Below, piece after piece: positions 9,072 through 16,583 of a DNA stretch of 64,000 nucleotides; position 1 is the first letter of the stretch, and every line of letters starts with the position of its first letter. The stretch is from Acidobacteriota bacterium (GTDB taxonomy: Bacteria; Acidobacteriota; Terriglobia; Terriglobales; Acidobacteriaceae), in NCBI GenBank assembly GCA_031296115.1, contig JARLGI010000011.1:95262-159261 (forward strand). The letters run 5' to 3'. The notes below the pieces were generated by a model, which was not told where the DNA came from, made no database searches, and worked only from the letters and a program-made list of their open reading frames with translations. The translations under genes and the position numbers were made by a program.

Positions 9072-9130
9072 CGCGACTGGCTTGACATTCCAGCCTCCAC
9101 AGACCACGATTTCCAGTAGGCCACACCGAT

Positions 9131-9886
9131 ATGTCGCAAGCTGCGGCCAACATCGTGCAGTTGAAACCTCGTACGCTGCAGGCGTTTGAGACTTACCTGC
9201 GCGAGGCGGAAGCCGGCATGCAGCCCACTCTCATCGGCGACCGGCCTTTCCTGTGGTCGGACCTCGACTCCAACCGTTCCCAGCAAGTCCGCAAAGGTGA
9301 GATCGTCGCGGAATTCTGGTCGGGCCAGAAACCGCTGGAAGTCCCGAATGGCCTCATCCATGATTGGGTGGGAGCCGTGTTCATTCCCCACGCAACGGCC
9401 GAAGGCGTTCTTTCGCTGGTTCAGGACTATGACAACCATAAGAACATCTACCAGCCCGAGGTAATGGATTCCAAACTGCTCGCCCATGACGGCAATGACT
9501 TTCAGATCTACCTGCGGCTACTGAAGAAGAAAATCATCACCGTGGTGCTCGACACCGACCACGATGTGCATTATCAGTCTGTCGATCACACGCGCTGGTT
9601 CTGCCGCTCGTGCACGACCCGCATCGCCGAGGTCGACGATGCCGGCACGCCGAAAGAGAAAGTCCTGGCGCCCGATACTGGCTACGGTTTCTTGTGGAGA
9701 CTGTACTCCTGCTGGCGTTTTCAGGAGCGAGATGACGGTGTTTACACCGAGTGCCGTGCGATTTCTCTGACCCGCGACATACCGCTCGGGCTGGCATGGA
9801 TCATCGAGCCGATCATCCGCAAACTGCCGAAAGAATCCCTGATTAATACTCTGAAAGCGACGCGTGAAGCGCTAACTGCCGCGTAG
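9131..9886 (+). CDS. Hypothetical START/SRPBCC-like protein
   Basis: 251 residues, no named family. The pattern suggests a helix-grip (START/polyketide-cyclase-like) fold: a central segment FIPHATAEGVLSLVQDYDNHKNIYQPEV (91-118) is typical of the first helix and loop of such domains, and the C-terminal helix follows IPLGLAWIIEPIIRKLPKESL. There is no signal peptide or membrane helix. A Cys pair (RSCTTR, YSCWRF) is present but not an obvious metal site. I have the impression of similar 250-residue proteins in Acidobacteriota. It follows phaR by 59 bases on the same strand, so co-transcription is possible. A hydrophobic-ligand binding role is inference only. Confidence 0.7.
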   Translation: MSQAAANIVQLKPRTLQAFETYLREAEAGMQPTLIGDRPFLWSDLDSNRSQQVRKGEIVAEFWSGQKPLEVPNGLIHDWVGAVFIPHATAEGVLSLVQDYDNHKNIYQPEVMDSKLLAHDGNDFQIYLRLLKKKIITVVLDTDHDVHYQSVDHTRWFCRSCTTRIAEVDDAGTPKEKVLAPDTGYGFLWRLYSCWRFQERDDGVYTECRAISLTRDIPLGLAWIIEPIIRKLPKESLINTLKATREALTAA

Positions 9887-9918
9887 CGGAATGCGAGAGC
9901 CCGGTCCGGATTGGCGCG

Positions 9919-10176
9919 CTACCCTGCGCTTGGTCCCTTGCTGGGATCGTAAATCCGGTAAACAATCCGCACTGTCTGGCGCCGTTCCATTTGCTGGCAC
10001 ACGTGGCGAAGTTCCAGCTCTTTCAGGTGGGAAGGGTTGAAGGCGCGGGCGATCGTAAGGAAACAGTGGTTGCAAATGGAATCGATAGTTCCATCCTGGT
10101 TGGGGCGACGAGCGTAGTTGTTTGCTGAATTCGACAGCTGGTTCATGGGCGCACAGTGTGGTGCATTGTCGCACAC
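9919..10176 (-). CDS. Small hypothetical protein with Cys/His pairs
   Basis: 85 residues. The central motif DGTIDSICNHCFLTIA followed by HVCQQM looks like a short metal-binding or redox knuckle of a kind I associate with small acidobacterial proteins. C2 and C8 near the N-terminus (MCDNAPHC) add a second pair. The alternative frame (9872-10174) is Pro/Arg-rich and looks like a shadow. The start has only a weak GGAA upstream; Met11 is an alternative. It converges on the gene ending at 9886 and stands alone. Function unknown. Confidence 0.55.
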   Translation of the reverse strand: MCDNAPHCAPMNQLSNSANNYARRPNQDGTIDSICNHCFLTIARAFNPSHLKELELRHVCQQMERRQTVRIVYRIYDPSKGPSAG

Positions 10177-10275
10177 ATTTCCACGAAAAGTGAATGGTAA
10201 TTTGCGCGGGGGAATTCCCGATTTGGAAAAGTCATCGACAGCGCGTCGACTCGATTGTCTCGATTGGCGTTGGGC

Positions 10276-10905
10276 TCAATGCCTTAGGAACGGGTTGCTT
10301 TCCCGCTCTTCCCCGATAGTCGTAACTGGCCCATGCCCCGGGATTACTAAAGTTTCGTCAGGGAGCGCCAAAACGGGACCATGCAGTGACTGCATGATTT
10401 TCTCGTACGAACCTCCGGGCAGGTCGGTGCGGCCGATCGAGCCGGCGAATAGGGTATCACCGGCAATCAGCTTCTTCTCTGGCGCGAAATACAAGCAAAT
10501 GCTCCCCTCGGTGTGCCCCGGAGTATGAAGCACCTCCGCAACCAAACTGCCGGCCTGGACCTTGTCGCCTTGGTTGAGGTTCGAGTCAATCGCTACCTTT
10601 TCAGGCGGGCGCATTCCGATCCAGGCCGCCTGTATGTCCAGCATTTTCAACAGCGCGTAGTCATTCTGATTCAGGAGAACCGGCGCACCGGTGATCCGTT
10701 TCAGCTTGCTGGCTCCGCCGATGTGGTCAATGTGAGCGTGAGTAATGACGATCTGTTTGACCGTCAAGCCGTGGCGCTGCACGATGTCCAGCACGTCCTC
10801 AATGTCGTCCCCCGGATCGATGACGATGGCTTCTTTCGTCTGCTCGTCGCCGACAACCGAGCAGTTGCATTGCAGGGGGCCAACTGGGAAGATCTCGTGA
10901 ATCAT
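10276..10905 (-). CDS. MBL-fold metallo-hydrolase (glyoxalase II-like)
   Basis: 209 residues, the compact length of YcbL/GloB-like enzymes. The zinc ligands are all visible: H56-x-H58-x-D60-H61 in THAHIDHIGG, a histidine in LHTPGHTEGS, Asp in AGDTLF and a final histidine in VIPGHGP. No C-terminal GloB domain is present, so it is a type II glyoxalase-like hydrolase or a sulfur dioxygenase relative; the short form fits thioester hydrolysis of unknown substrate. It is cytoplasmic. It is divergently arranged with the small STAS-like gene at 11035 and has no close partner on its own strand. Confidence 0.88.
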   Translation of the reverse strand: MIHEIFPVGPLQCNCSVVGDEQTKEAIVIDPGDDIEDVLDIVQRHGLTVKQIVITHAHIDHIGGASKLKRITGAPVLLNQNDYALLKMLDIQAAWIGMRPPEKVAIDSNLNQGDKVQAGSLVAEVLHTPGHTEGSICLYFAPEKKLIAGDTLFAGSIGRTDLPGGSYEKIMQSLHGPVLALPDETLVIPGHGPVTTIGEERESNPFLRH

Positions 10906-10957
10906 GGTCTCAAGCTACCACGAAGCTCAGGCCCAAATAAAACGTCAAACAGGTTAC

Positions 10958-10986
10958 TTGAGTAACTTGTAAACCTGAAGTAAACT
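10958..10986 (+). promoter_or_regulatory. Putative sigma-70 promoter overlapping a palindrome
   Basis: TTGAGT (10958-10963), a 17-base spacer and TAAACT (10981-10986) form a plausible promoter ~50 bases before the ATG at 11035. The -35 box lies inside GTTACT-TG-AGTAAC, a 6-bp inverted repeat nested within CAGGTT...AACCTG, which could be an operator. Confidence 0.4.
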
Positions 10987-11034
10987 GCGCACGCCGGCCG
11001 CGCACTGACGCCGCAAACAGATCGGGGATGGCAC

Positions 11035-11391
11035 ATGGAGCGCATACGGTTCATCACGCACAAAGACAAGCAGATCCTGCTGGTGGATGTGGCCGACTGT
11101 ACTGCCGAAGAGCTGGCCGCCTGCGTGGACCACGTTCCCGAGGTGGTTACGCGCGAGCCCCTGGGTTCGGTATTGCTGCTCGGCGATTTCAGCCGCGCGC
11201 AATTTACCCGCGACAACGTCGAGCACTTGAAGATTGCTGCTGTCTTTGATCGTCCCCACCTGAGGAAATCGGCGTGGGTCCTTACCGAGAACATGCCCAA
11301 GGCACTATACCATTCGGTACGCAGCTTTTCCGGCCGTCAGATTCCTATCTTTGCGACTCGCGAAGAAGCGCTCGAATATCTTGTCAGCTAG
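11035..11391 (+). CDS. Small SpoIIAA/STAS-like protein
   Basis: 118 residues. Alternating hydrophobic strands and helices (QILLVDVADCTAEEL, SVLLLGDFSRAQF, KIAAVFDRPHL, QIPIFATREEALEYLVS) recall the SpoIIAA-like (STAS-superfamily) fold seen in many short environmental proteins; the final FATREEALEYL helix is characteristic. No catalytic residues, signal peptide or membrane segment are seen. It may be a regulatory or lipid-binding adaptor, but the partner is unknown and nothing nearby suggests an anti-sigma system. It converges on the phosphoesterase gene with 9 bases between stops. Confidence 0.7.
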   Translation: MERIRFITHKDKQILLVDVADCTAEELAACVDHVPEVVTREPLGSVLLLGDFSRAQFTRDNVEHLKIAAVFDRPHLRKSAWVLTENMPKALYHSVRSFSGRQIPIFATREEALEYLVS

Positions 11392-11400
11392 ATAGAGACC

Positions 11401-12201
11401 TTAAGTCTGTCGCAGCATAATGCGCTGAATCGTAGTGGCGCGGCCGGTTTCGGCATTGCAATCGATCAGCGAGGCGCACAGTCGCACGTCATTGACTGCA
11501 GGCTCAAAGCGCGACGGCATGTTGGTGAGGAAGCGCTGCAAAATCACTTCTTTCTGCACGCCGATCACGCCTTCGAACGGCCCGGTCATGCCAACATCGG
11601 TTTGCACGGCCGTCCCGCCGCGCAGGACGTTCTCGTCAGCGGTGGGAACGTGGGTGTGCGTGCCGAGAACGGCGGTCACTCGTCCTTCCAGGTGCCAGCC
11701 CAACGCGATCTTCTCCGACGTGGCTTCAGCGTGCATGTCTACCAGGATGACCTTGGCCGTGATCTTCTTCAGCAGATCGTCGGCGACGCGGAAGGGATCG
11801 TCGTTGTTGGTCATAAAGACGCGGCCTTGGAGATTGATCACGCCGTACTCCACGCCACCGCGCGTTCGTCCCTGGTACCAGCCGAATCCGGGCGAGCCTG
11901 CAGGATAATTCGCCGGTCGCAGCAACCGCCGCGCCAGCGAAGCTTCATTCCCGTTGGCCGAGTTCATGTATTCCATGATCTCGCGCTTGTCCCAGATGTG
12001 GTTCCCGGTAGTGATGACGTCGATGCCCAGTTCGAACAACTCTTCGGCAATCTGCGGAGTGATGCCGAAACCTCCGGCGGCGTTCTCGCCGTTGGCAATC
12101 GTGAGATCCACGTTGTGTTGGTTTTGAAGATCGGCCAACCGCTCCTGCACAATGGTCCGGCCAGGTCGACCAAAAATGTCACCGACGAAGAGAATCCGCA
12201 A
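11401..12201 (-). CDS. YmdB/TIGR00282-family metallophosphoesterase
   Basis: About 266 residues from a TTG at 12201, chosen because AAGGA lies 10 bases upstream and the product then begins MRILFVGDIFGRPGR, exactly where this family starts; a GTG at 12246 would add 15 residues without a ribosome site. Family motifs are GDIFGRPG, IANGENAAGGFGI, TTGNHIWDKREI, a VDMHAE segment and GTHTHVPTADE, supplying the Asp, Asn and His ligands of the binuclear metal centre. Members such as Bacillus YmdB hydrolyse cyclic nucleotides and influence RNA turnover and biofilm switching (family knowledge). Cytoplasmic. It stands 62 bases downstream of the binding-protein gene on the same strand. Confidence 0.92.
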   Translation of the reverse strand: MRILFVGDIFGRPGRTIVQERLADLQNQHNVDLTIANGENAAGGFGITPQIAEELFELGIDVITTGNHIWDKREIMEYMNSANGNEASLARRLLRPANYPAGSPGFGWYQGRTRGGVEYGVINLQGRVFMTNNDDPFRVADDLLKKITAKVILVDMHAEATSEKIALGWHLEGRVTAVLGTHTHVPTADENVLRGGTAVQTDVGMTGPFEGVIGVQKEVILQRFLTNMPSRFEPAVNDVRLCASLIDCNAETGRATTIQRIMLRQT

Positions 12202-12263
12202 AGCGCCGCAGTCCTTATGATTTGGTTTGAATTTTGATGGTATCACGCCAGAAACCGACGGCT

Positions 12264-13766
12264 TTATTGGGCGAGTTCGGCAGTGCGCAAGAAATCGTAG
12301 TTGCCGGAGGGGCTCACTTCAATCCCATGCACCCGGTTGGTGTGCACTAGCACGTTGTCGAGATACCAGAGATTGATGTACGGCAAGTCCTCCGCCAGGA
12401 TCTGCTGGATCTGGTCATAGAGCACCTTACGCTGCTGCTGGTCGAGGGTGCTTTGGGCCTGATGGATCAACTCGTCGACCCGAGCATTCGAATAGAAGGT
12501 CCGGTTGGCGCGCTTGGGCGCGAAGCTGGCGGTAGCAAAGATGTGCTCGAAAATGTCGGGGTCGAGATTGCCGCCGACCCAGCGCAGCGAGTGCAATTGG
12601 TATGCCCCTTTGGTGATGTCGGCGAAGAACGTCGCAAACTCAAAACTTCGGATATCGAGGGCGATGCCGACCTCGTGCAGTTGCTGCTGCAAAACCGCGG
12701 CCAGCAGGCGCGTTGATTCTTCTGTCGATGTCTTGAAGGTGATATGAAACCGAATTCCGTTGACCGGCCGATAGCCGGCATCGTCGAGCATCTGGCGCGC
12801 ACGTTGCGGGTCGTGCGGATACTTCGTGACATTGGCGTCGTAGGCCCAGTGCTGCGGCGGCAGAACGCTATAGGCGGGCCGCGCCTGGTCGCGCAATAGA
12901 TAGTGAATGATGGGCTGCACATTGATGGCGTAGGCAATCGCGCGCCGCACGCGAACATCTCTGAGGATTGGGTCGCGCAGGTTCATCGCCACGTAGGCGT
13001 AGATGGTCCCAGGCGATTCCATGACGGTCAAGCCGCGGTCTGCTTTGAGGGCGACCACGGTGTCAGCGGTCAGCGCGTTGATCGCGACATCGGCGCTCTG
13101 CTTGCGCAACTCCAAGGCGCGGGTGGTGGCGTCAGGGATCACTTTGAACTGCACGCGTTCCAGTTTCGCGGGAGTCGCCCAGTAATCTGGATTGCGTTCG
13201 ACCACAACTTCCTTGTCCTGCTGCGCGCTGGCGAAGCGGAACGGGCCGGAGCCGACAGGATGCCGGTTAAAGTCCTCGCCACTGCCGTAGGGCACGATTC
13301 CAATGGCGCCATCTGAGAGGTTCCATAGAAGCGCCGCAAACGGTGCCTTGAGATGGAAGACGACAGTGGTGTCGTCAGGCGCGTCAATGTGGTCGACCGG
13401 CGCATACGTGCTCGTCTTGGCACTACGCAGCTTTCCGCTGATGAGTGAATCGAAGGTCCACTTCACGTCGCGCGCGGTCAGCGGCTGTTCGTTATGGAAA
13501 CGAACTCCGGGATGCAGGTGGAAGACGTAGGTCTGCGGATCGGGGATCTCCCAACGTTCAGCCAGCCAGGGTTGCAACTCGAAGTGCTCATCGCGGCGGA
13601 CCAGCGAGTCGAAGAGCAGCTCATCGATGCGCTCCGACTGCGCATCCACTCCGACCCGCGGATCGAGGTTGGTGGGGCTGCTCTCGATAATCATGACCAG
13701 CGTGTGCGGATCGGGTTTGCGGGAGCAGGCGGGAAGAAACAGCAAAACGAAGCTCACCAGCAGCAT
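12264..13766 (-). CDS. Family 5 (peptide/oligopeptide) ABC substrate-binding lipoprotein
   Basis: 500 residues from the ATG at 13766. The longer frame to 14102 runs backward through a dispersed palindromic repeat and overlaps anmK, so I reject it. The N-terminus is a lipoprotein signal (LLVSFVLLFLPAC, lipobox Cys at residue 14). The mature protein follows the SBP_bac_5 pattern: ESSPTNLDPR, AQSERIDELLFDSLVR, LAERWEIPDPQTYVFHL, FHNEQPLTARDVKWTFDSL, and the terminal YINLWYLDN. It would capture peptides at the outer face of the inner membrane; no permease or ATPase is adjacent. Being next to anmK and nagZ suggests muropeptide or cell-wall peptide uptake, which is inference. AAGGA lies about 15 bases before the start, a little far. 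Confidence 0.9.
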   Translation of the reverse strand: MLLVSFVLLFLPACSRKPDPHTLVMIIESSPTNLDPRVGVDAQSERIDELLFDSLVRRDEHFELQPWLAERWEIPDPQTYVFHLHPGVRFHNEQPLTARDVKWTFDSLISGKLRSAKTSTYAPVDHIDAPDDTTVVFHLKAPFAALLWNLSDGAIGIVPYGSGEDFNRHPVGSGPFRFASAQQDKEVVVERNPDYWATPAKLERVQFKVIPDATTRALELRKQSADVAINALTADTVVALKADRGLTVMESPGTIYAYVAMNLRDPILRDVRVRRAIAYAINVQPIIHYLLRDQARPAYSVLPPQHWAYDANVTKYPHDPQRARQMLDDAGYRPVNGIRFHITFKTSTEESTRLLAAVLQQQLHEVGIALDIRSFEFATFFADITKGAYQLHSLRWVGGNLDPDIFEHIFATASFAPKRANRTFYSNARVDELIHQAQSTLDQQQRKVLYDQIQQILAEDLPYINLWYLDNVLVHTNRVHGIEVSPSGNYDFLRTAELAQ

Positions 13767-13779
13767 TGCGGTGATAGGG

Positions 13780-13833
13780 GTCCTTCGACTTCGTGAGGTC
13801 GCCAAGGCGACCTCACTTCGCTCAGGATGACAG
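13780..13833. repeat. Dispersed palindromic intergenic repeat
   Basis: GTGAGGTCGCC-AA-GGCGACCTCAC (13793-13816) is a perfect 11-bp palindrome inside the flank TCCTTCGACTTC...TTCGCTCAGGATGACA. Translated it gives the HPERSE-type peptide that contaminates many acidobacterial gene calls. A partial relative (TGTCATGCTAAGCGAGGA) follows at about 13880-13897. Confidence 0.7.
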
Positions 13834-13956
13834 TCGATTGGGGTCCGCGCAAACCATCGGGCTCCTACATCTTGATCTGTCATGCTAAGCGAGGACACGC
13901 CGCTGTTGCGCGCCCGAGTCGAAAGACCCATATGGCTTCGCTGCTCTCGCAGTCTC

Positions 13957-15111
13957 TTACGCATAGCTGACTTTGCCCAGGACCGCCGGCCGCTCGGCGC
14001 CGGTGGCTGACGGCACGTTACCCGGCATCTTTCGCCAGGTCTGGTAAGCCAGAAGCGCGAAGGCGACGGCCTCCTTGGCTTCGGACGGAAGCCCAAAATC
14101 ATCGGAGTTCCGCACTCTCATCTTGAGTGGCGCAAGCTCCTCCCGGACCATCTGCATGAGCGTCGCATTCTTCGTGCCTCCGCCGGAGACTACGAATTCG
14201 CGGAACCGCAGCGGTGGCTCGACCAGCGGCAGGACAAACCTGCGTACTGCGATTCCAATTGATCGCGCGGTCAAAGCGGTCGCCGTCGCTACAATGTCTT
14301 TCTCATCGGCGCGGCGGCACAGGCCAAGCAACTCACGCGTAAACTCGAGGCCGAATTGCTCGCGGCCGGCGGTCTTTGGCGGTTTCTGCCGGAAGAATGG
14401 ATGTCGCAGCAATTGTTGCAGCACGCGGGCGATGGGTTCGCCGCGCGCAGCCAACCGTCCATTGCGATCGTAGGGGCGGCGGAACAAGTGTTGGGTGACG
14501 GCATCAATCACCATATTGCCGGGGCCGGTGTCGAACGCGACTACCTGTTCCGGAGCTGCGCGCGGCGGAATCGCGGTCAGGTTGCCAATGCCGCCCAGGT
14601 TCTGCGCGATGCGGCCGTAGCGCCGATGCCGGTAGAGCGCGTAGTCGAGGAAGGGCACCAGCGGCGCGCCATTACCGCCCGCGGCCATGTCGGCAGGCCG
14701 AAAGTCGGAGACCACCGGCACGCCGAGTTCTGCCCCAATGACGGCCGCTTCGCCCGTCTGCCAGGTGCAGGCAATGCGGCGGCCAAGAAACAGCTTGGCC
14801 TCTCCCTGGTGATAAAGCGTCTGGCCGTGACAGCCGACCAGTTCGCATTCCAGCCGCGCCCGGCGCTGCGCTGCGCGAATTGCATCCGCGTAAAGATGGC
14901 CCAGCAGGAAGTTCAGCCGCGCGACGTCCGCGACCCTGGCCGAGCCGGCGTTCATGGTTGCCAGAACGGCCCGCCGTACGTTGTCCGGATAAGGAAACTG
15001 GTAGTGCGCCAGCAACTCCAAGCGCGAACGGAAGCCGCGGCCCTGGATACGCGTAAGGGCAACGTTGATGCCATCGGCCGAGGTGCCGCTCATGACGCCG
15101 GCGACGATCAA
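13957..15111 (-). CDS. anmK: Anhydro-N-acetylmuramic acid kinase
   Basis: 384 residues, the usual AnmK length. The signature GVMSGTSADGINVAL sits at the N-terminus, followed by GCHGQTLYH, TGEAAVIGAELGVPVVSDFR, NLGGIGNLT, FDTGPGNMVID and a C-terminal VVSGGGTKNATLM nucleotide-binding loop. The enzyme opens and phosphorylates 1,6-anhydroMurNAc from lytic transglycosylase products, feeding MurNAc-6-P into recycling (family knowledge). nagZ lies 302 bases upstream on the same strand, which fits a peptidoglycan-recycling cluster. The gap between them is filled by dispersed repeats, so a single transcript is uncertain. Confidence 0.96.
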   Translation of the reverse strand: MIVAGVMSGTSADGINVALTRIQGRGFRSRLELLAHYQFPYPDNVRRAVLATMNAGSARVADVARLNFLLGHLYADAIRAAQRRARLECELVGCHGQTLYHQGEAKLFLGRRIACTWQTGEAAVIGAELGVPVVSDFRPADMAAGGNGAPLVPFLDYALYRHRRYGRIAQNLGGIGNLTAIPPRAAPEQVVAFDTGPGNMVIDAVTQHLFRRPYDRNGRLAARGEPIARVLQQLLRHPFFRQKPPKTAGREQFGLEFTRELLGLCRRADEKDIVATATALTARSIGIAVRRFVLPLVEPPLRFREFVVSGGGTKNATLMQMVREELAPLKMRVRNSDDFGLPSEAKEAVAFALLAYQTWRKMPGNVPSATGAERPAVLGKVSYA

Positions 15112-15413
15112 AGCACAAACCCCGTCTCTCCGCCAGAGATTCGGTGGCGCTGGTCTTCAGGCCTGCCGTAGGCCGGCAAACTCTTGCTGGTCTTGAAGGG
15201 GCACGCCTTCAGGCGTGCCGTAAGAGTAAGACAGGAAGGCGGCTTTAGCCGCTGAGGGACCTCACCTTTCTTGCCGGTCAGATAAGTTGCACATGCAGGG
15301 GTGCGGTTCATCGTCAGTTTCCTCAGGGGCTAAAGCCCCTTCTATATTTGCGTTGACTCGGACGCTGGCCAGAAGGCCAGCTCTACCCGAGCTTCTCAGC
15401 AAGCTGTGCCCTT
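15112..15413. repeat. Cluster of palindromic intergenic repeats between nagZ and anmK
   Basis: No gene is seen. The segment is packed with short palindromes: GGCACGCC-TTCA-GGCGTGCC (~15201-15220), GGCGGCTTTAGCCGC (~15239-15253), GGGGC-TAAA-GCCCC (~15327-15339) and CTGGCC-AGAA-GGCCAG (~15364-15379). The same classes occur around 23.2-23.5 kb and inside the 5' part of the alpha-2-macroglobulin frame. Confidence 0.7.
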
Positions 15414-16526
15414 TCAAAGCCGCGATGCCAGCATGCTCGCCCGCACTTCTTCGCTGAACTCCCAGAGATTGCGCCGCAGTCTGTCTACGGTTTTCTCCGA
15501 CGAAGCGGGTGCCATGCGAGCTTTCAGTGCACGCGACTTCTTCTTCGCCGACAAAACGCTTCGCGACTTCTCGGCGACGAGTCGGGCAAACTTCTTGTCG
15601 CTCTCAGCTTCTTTGTACACTGCCTCAAACGCCCGCCACACGCTCTCTTCTTTCTGGCAGACGAGAAAGATGTCTGCCCCCGCGCGCAGGGTCTCGACCG
15701 CGGCGTCTTGGATTGATGCTGCGGCCAGCACGCCACCCATGTCGAGGTCATCAGTGACAATCAGCCCGCGATAACCAATCTTCTTGCGCAGAATGTCGCT
15801 CATCCATTCCTTTGAAAGCGACGCCGGCGTGAGGTCGCGCGTGACTGCCGGATAGGCCGCGTGCGCCACCATCACGAACGGCAGGCCGCCGCACAGCTCG
15901 CGATAGGGGAGCAGGTCCTCACCCCAAAGCCGCTTCCACGGCTTGGCAATCGATGGCAGGTCGTTGTGCGAGTCGAGATTCGCTTCGCCCAGTCCCGGGA
16001 AGTGTTTTCCGCAGCCCAGCACATTACACTCGTCGAGTCCGCGAAGAAACTCGCGAGCGTAAAGTATCGTCTGCCTCGGATCACTGGAAACGGTGCGCGA
16101 GCCCAGCACGCTCTTCGATGCTTTGAACTGAAGGTCAAGCACCGGCGCGAAATCAGTATTGAAGCCCAGGGCGCGAACTTCCTCGCCGATGAGCTTGCCG
16201 TGCTTGCAAAAAAGTTTCTTCGAGCCCGCAGCGGCCACTTCCGCAACCGACGGTGCCGGTGCGATGACGTCGCGCAGGCGGTCCACGGTGCCCCCTTCCA
16301 TGTCCACGCAACGAAACATCGGAGTCGGTACCGCCTTCTGCACATCGCGCAAGAGGTCATGCGTTTGCGTCGGTTCCTCGATGTTGCGCTTGAACAGGAT
16401 TACGCCGCCGGGTTGCAGTGTTGCCAGCATCAGACGCAGGCGGGTTGAGAGCGTCGTCCCGTCGAAGCCCATGATGAGCAACTGGCCGACCTGCCGGCGA
16501 AGATCGAAGCTGGGTTTCGATGGCAT
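15414..16526 (-). CDS. nagZ: Beta-N-acetylhexosaminidase NagZ (GH3)
   Basis: 370 residues, a single GH3 TIM-barrel domain. The NagZ motif KHFPGLGEANLDSH is present (Lys174-His175, Asp185-Ser-His187, the general-acid loop) and the nucleophile region is IVTDDLDMGG (Asp259/Asp260). VDMEGGTVDRL (75-84) and FAPVLDL (127-132) are family landmarks. It releases GlcNAc from GlcNAc-anhydroMurNAc peptides. There is no signal peptide, consistent with a cytoplasmic recycling enzyme. A short Lys-rich segment near 325-336 extends the C-terminus beyond the minimal E. coli enzyme. Genomic pairing with anmK on the same strand supports the assignment. Confidence 0.95.
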   Translation of the reverse strand: MPSKPSFDLRRQVGQLLIMGFDGTTLSTRLRLMLATLQPGGVILFKRNIEEPTQTHDLLRDVQKAVPTPMFRCVDMEGGTVDRLRDVIAPAPSVAEVAAAGSKKLFCKHGKLIGEEVRALGFNTDFAPVLDLQFKASKSVLGSRTVSSDPRQTILYAREFLRGLDECNVLGCGKHFPGLGEANLDSHNDLPSIAKPWKRLWGEDLLPYRELCGGLPFVMVAHAAYPAVTRDLTPASLSKEWMSDILRKKIGYRGLIVTDDLDMGGVLAAASIQDAAVETLRAGADIFLVCQKEESVWRAFEAVYKEAESDKKFARLVAEKSRSVLSAKKKSRALKARMAPASSEKTVDRLRRNLWEFSEEVRASMLASRL

Positions 16527-16583
16527 GGAACAGATGAGTGTAACGCGAGCGGGCTGATAGCTCAGTTGCGAAGAGAGGTTCCC

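Noticed and set aside
13767..14102. 112-residue N-terminal extension of the binding lipoprotein
   Set aside because: It translates a dispersed palindromic repeat and overlaps anmK; a lipoprotein signal begins at the chosen ATG.
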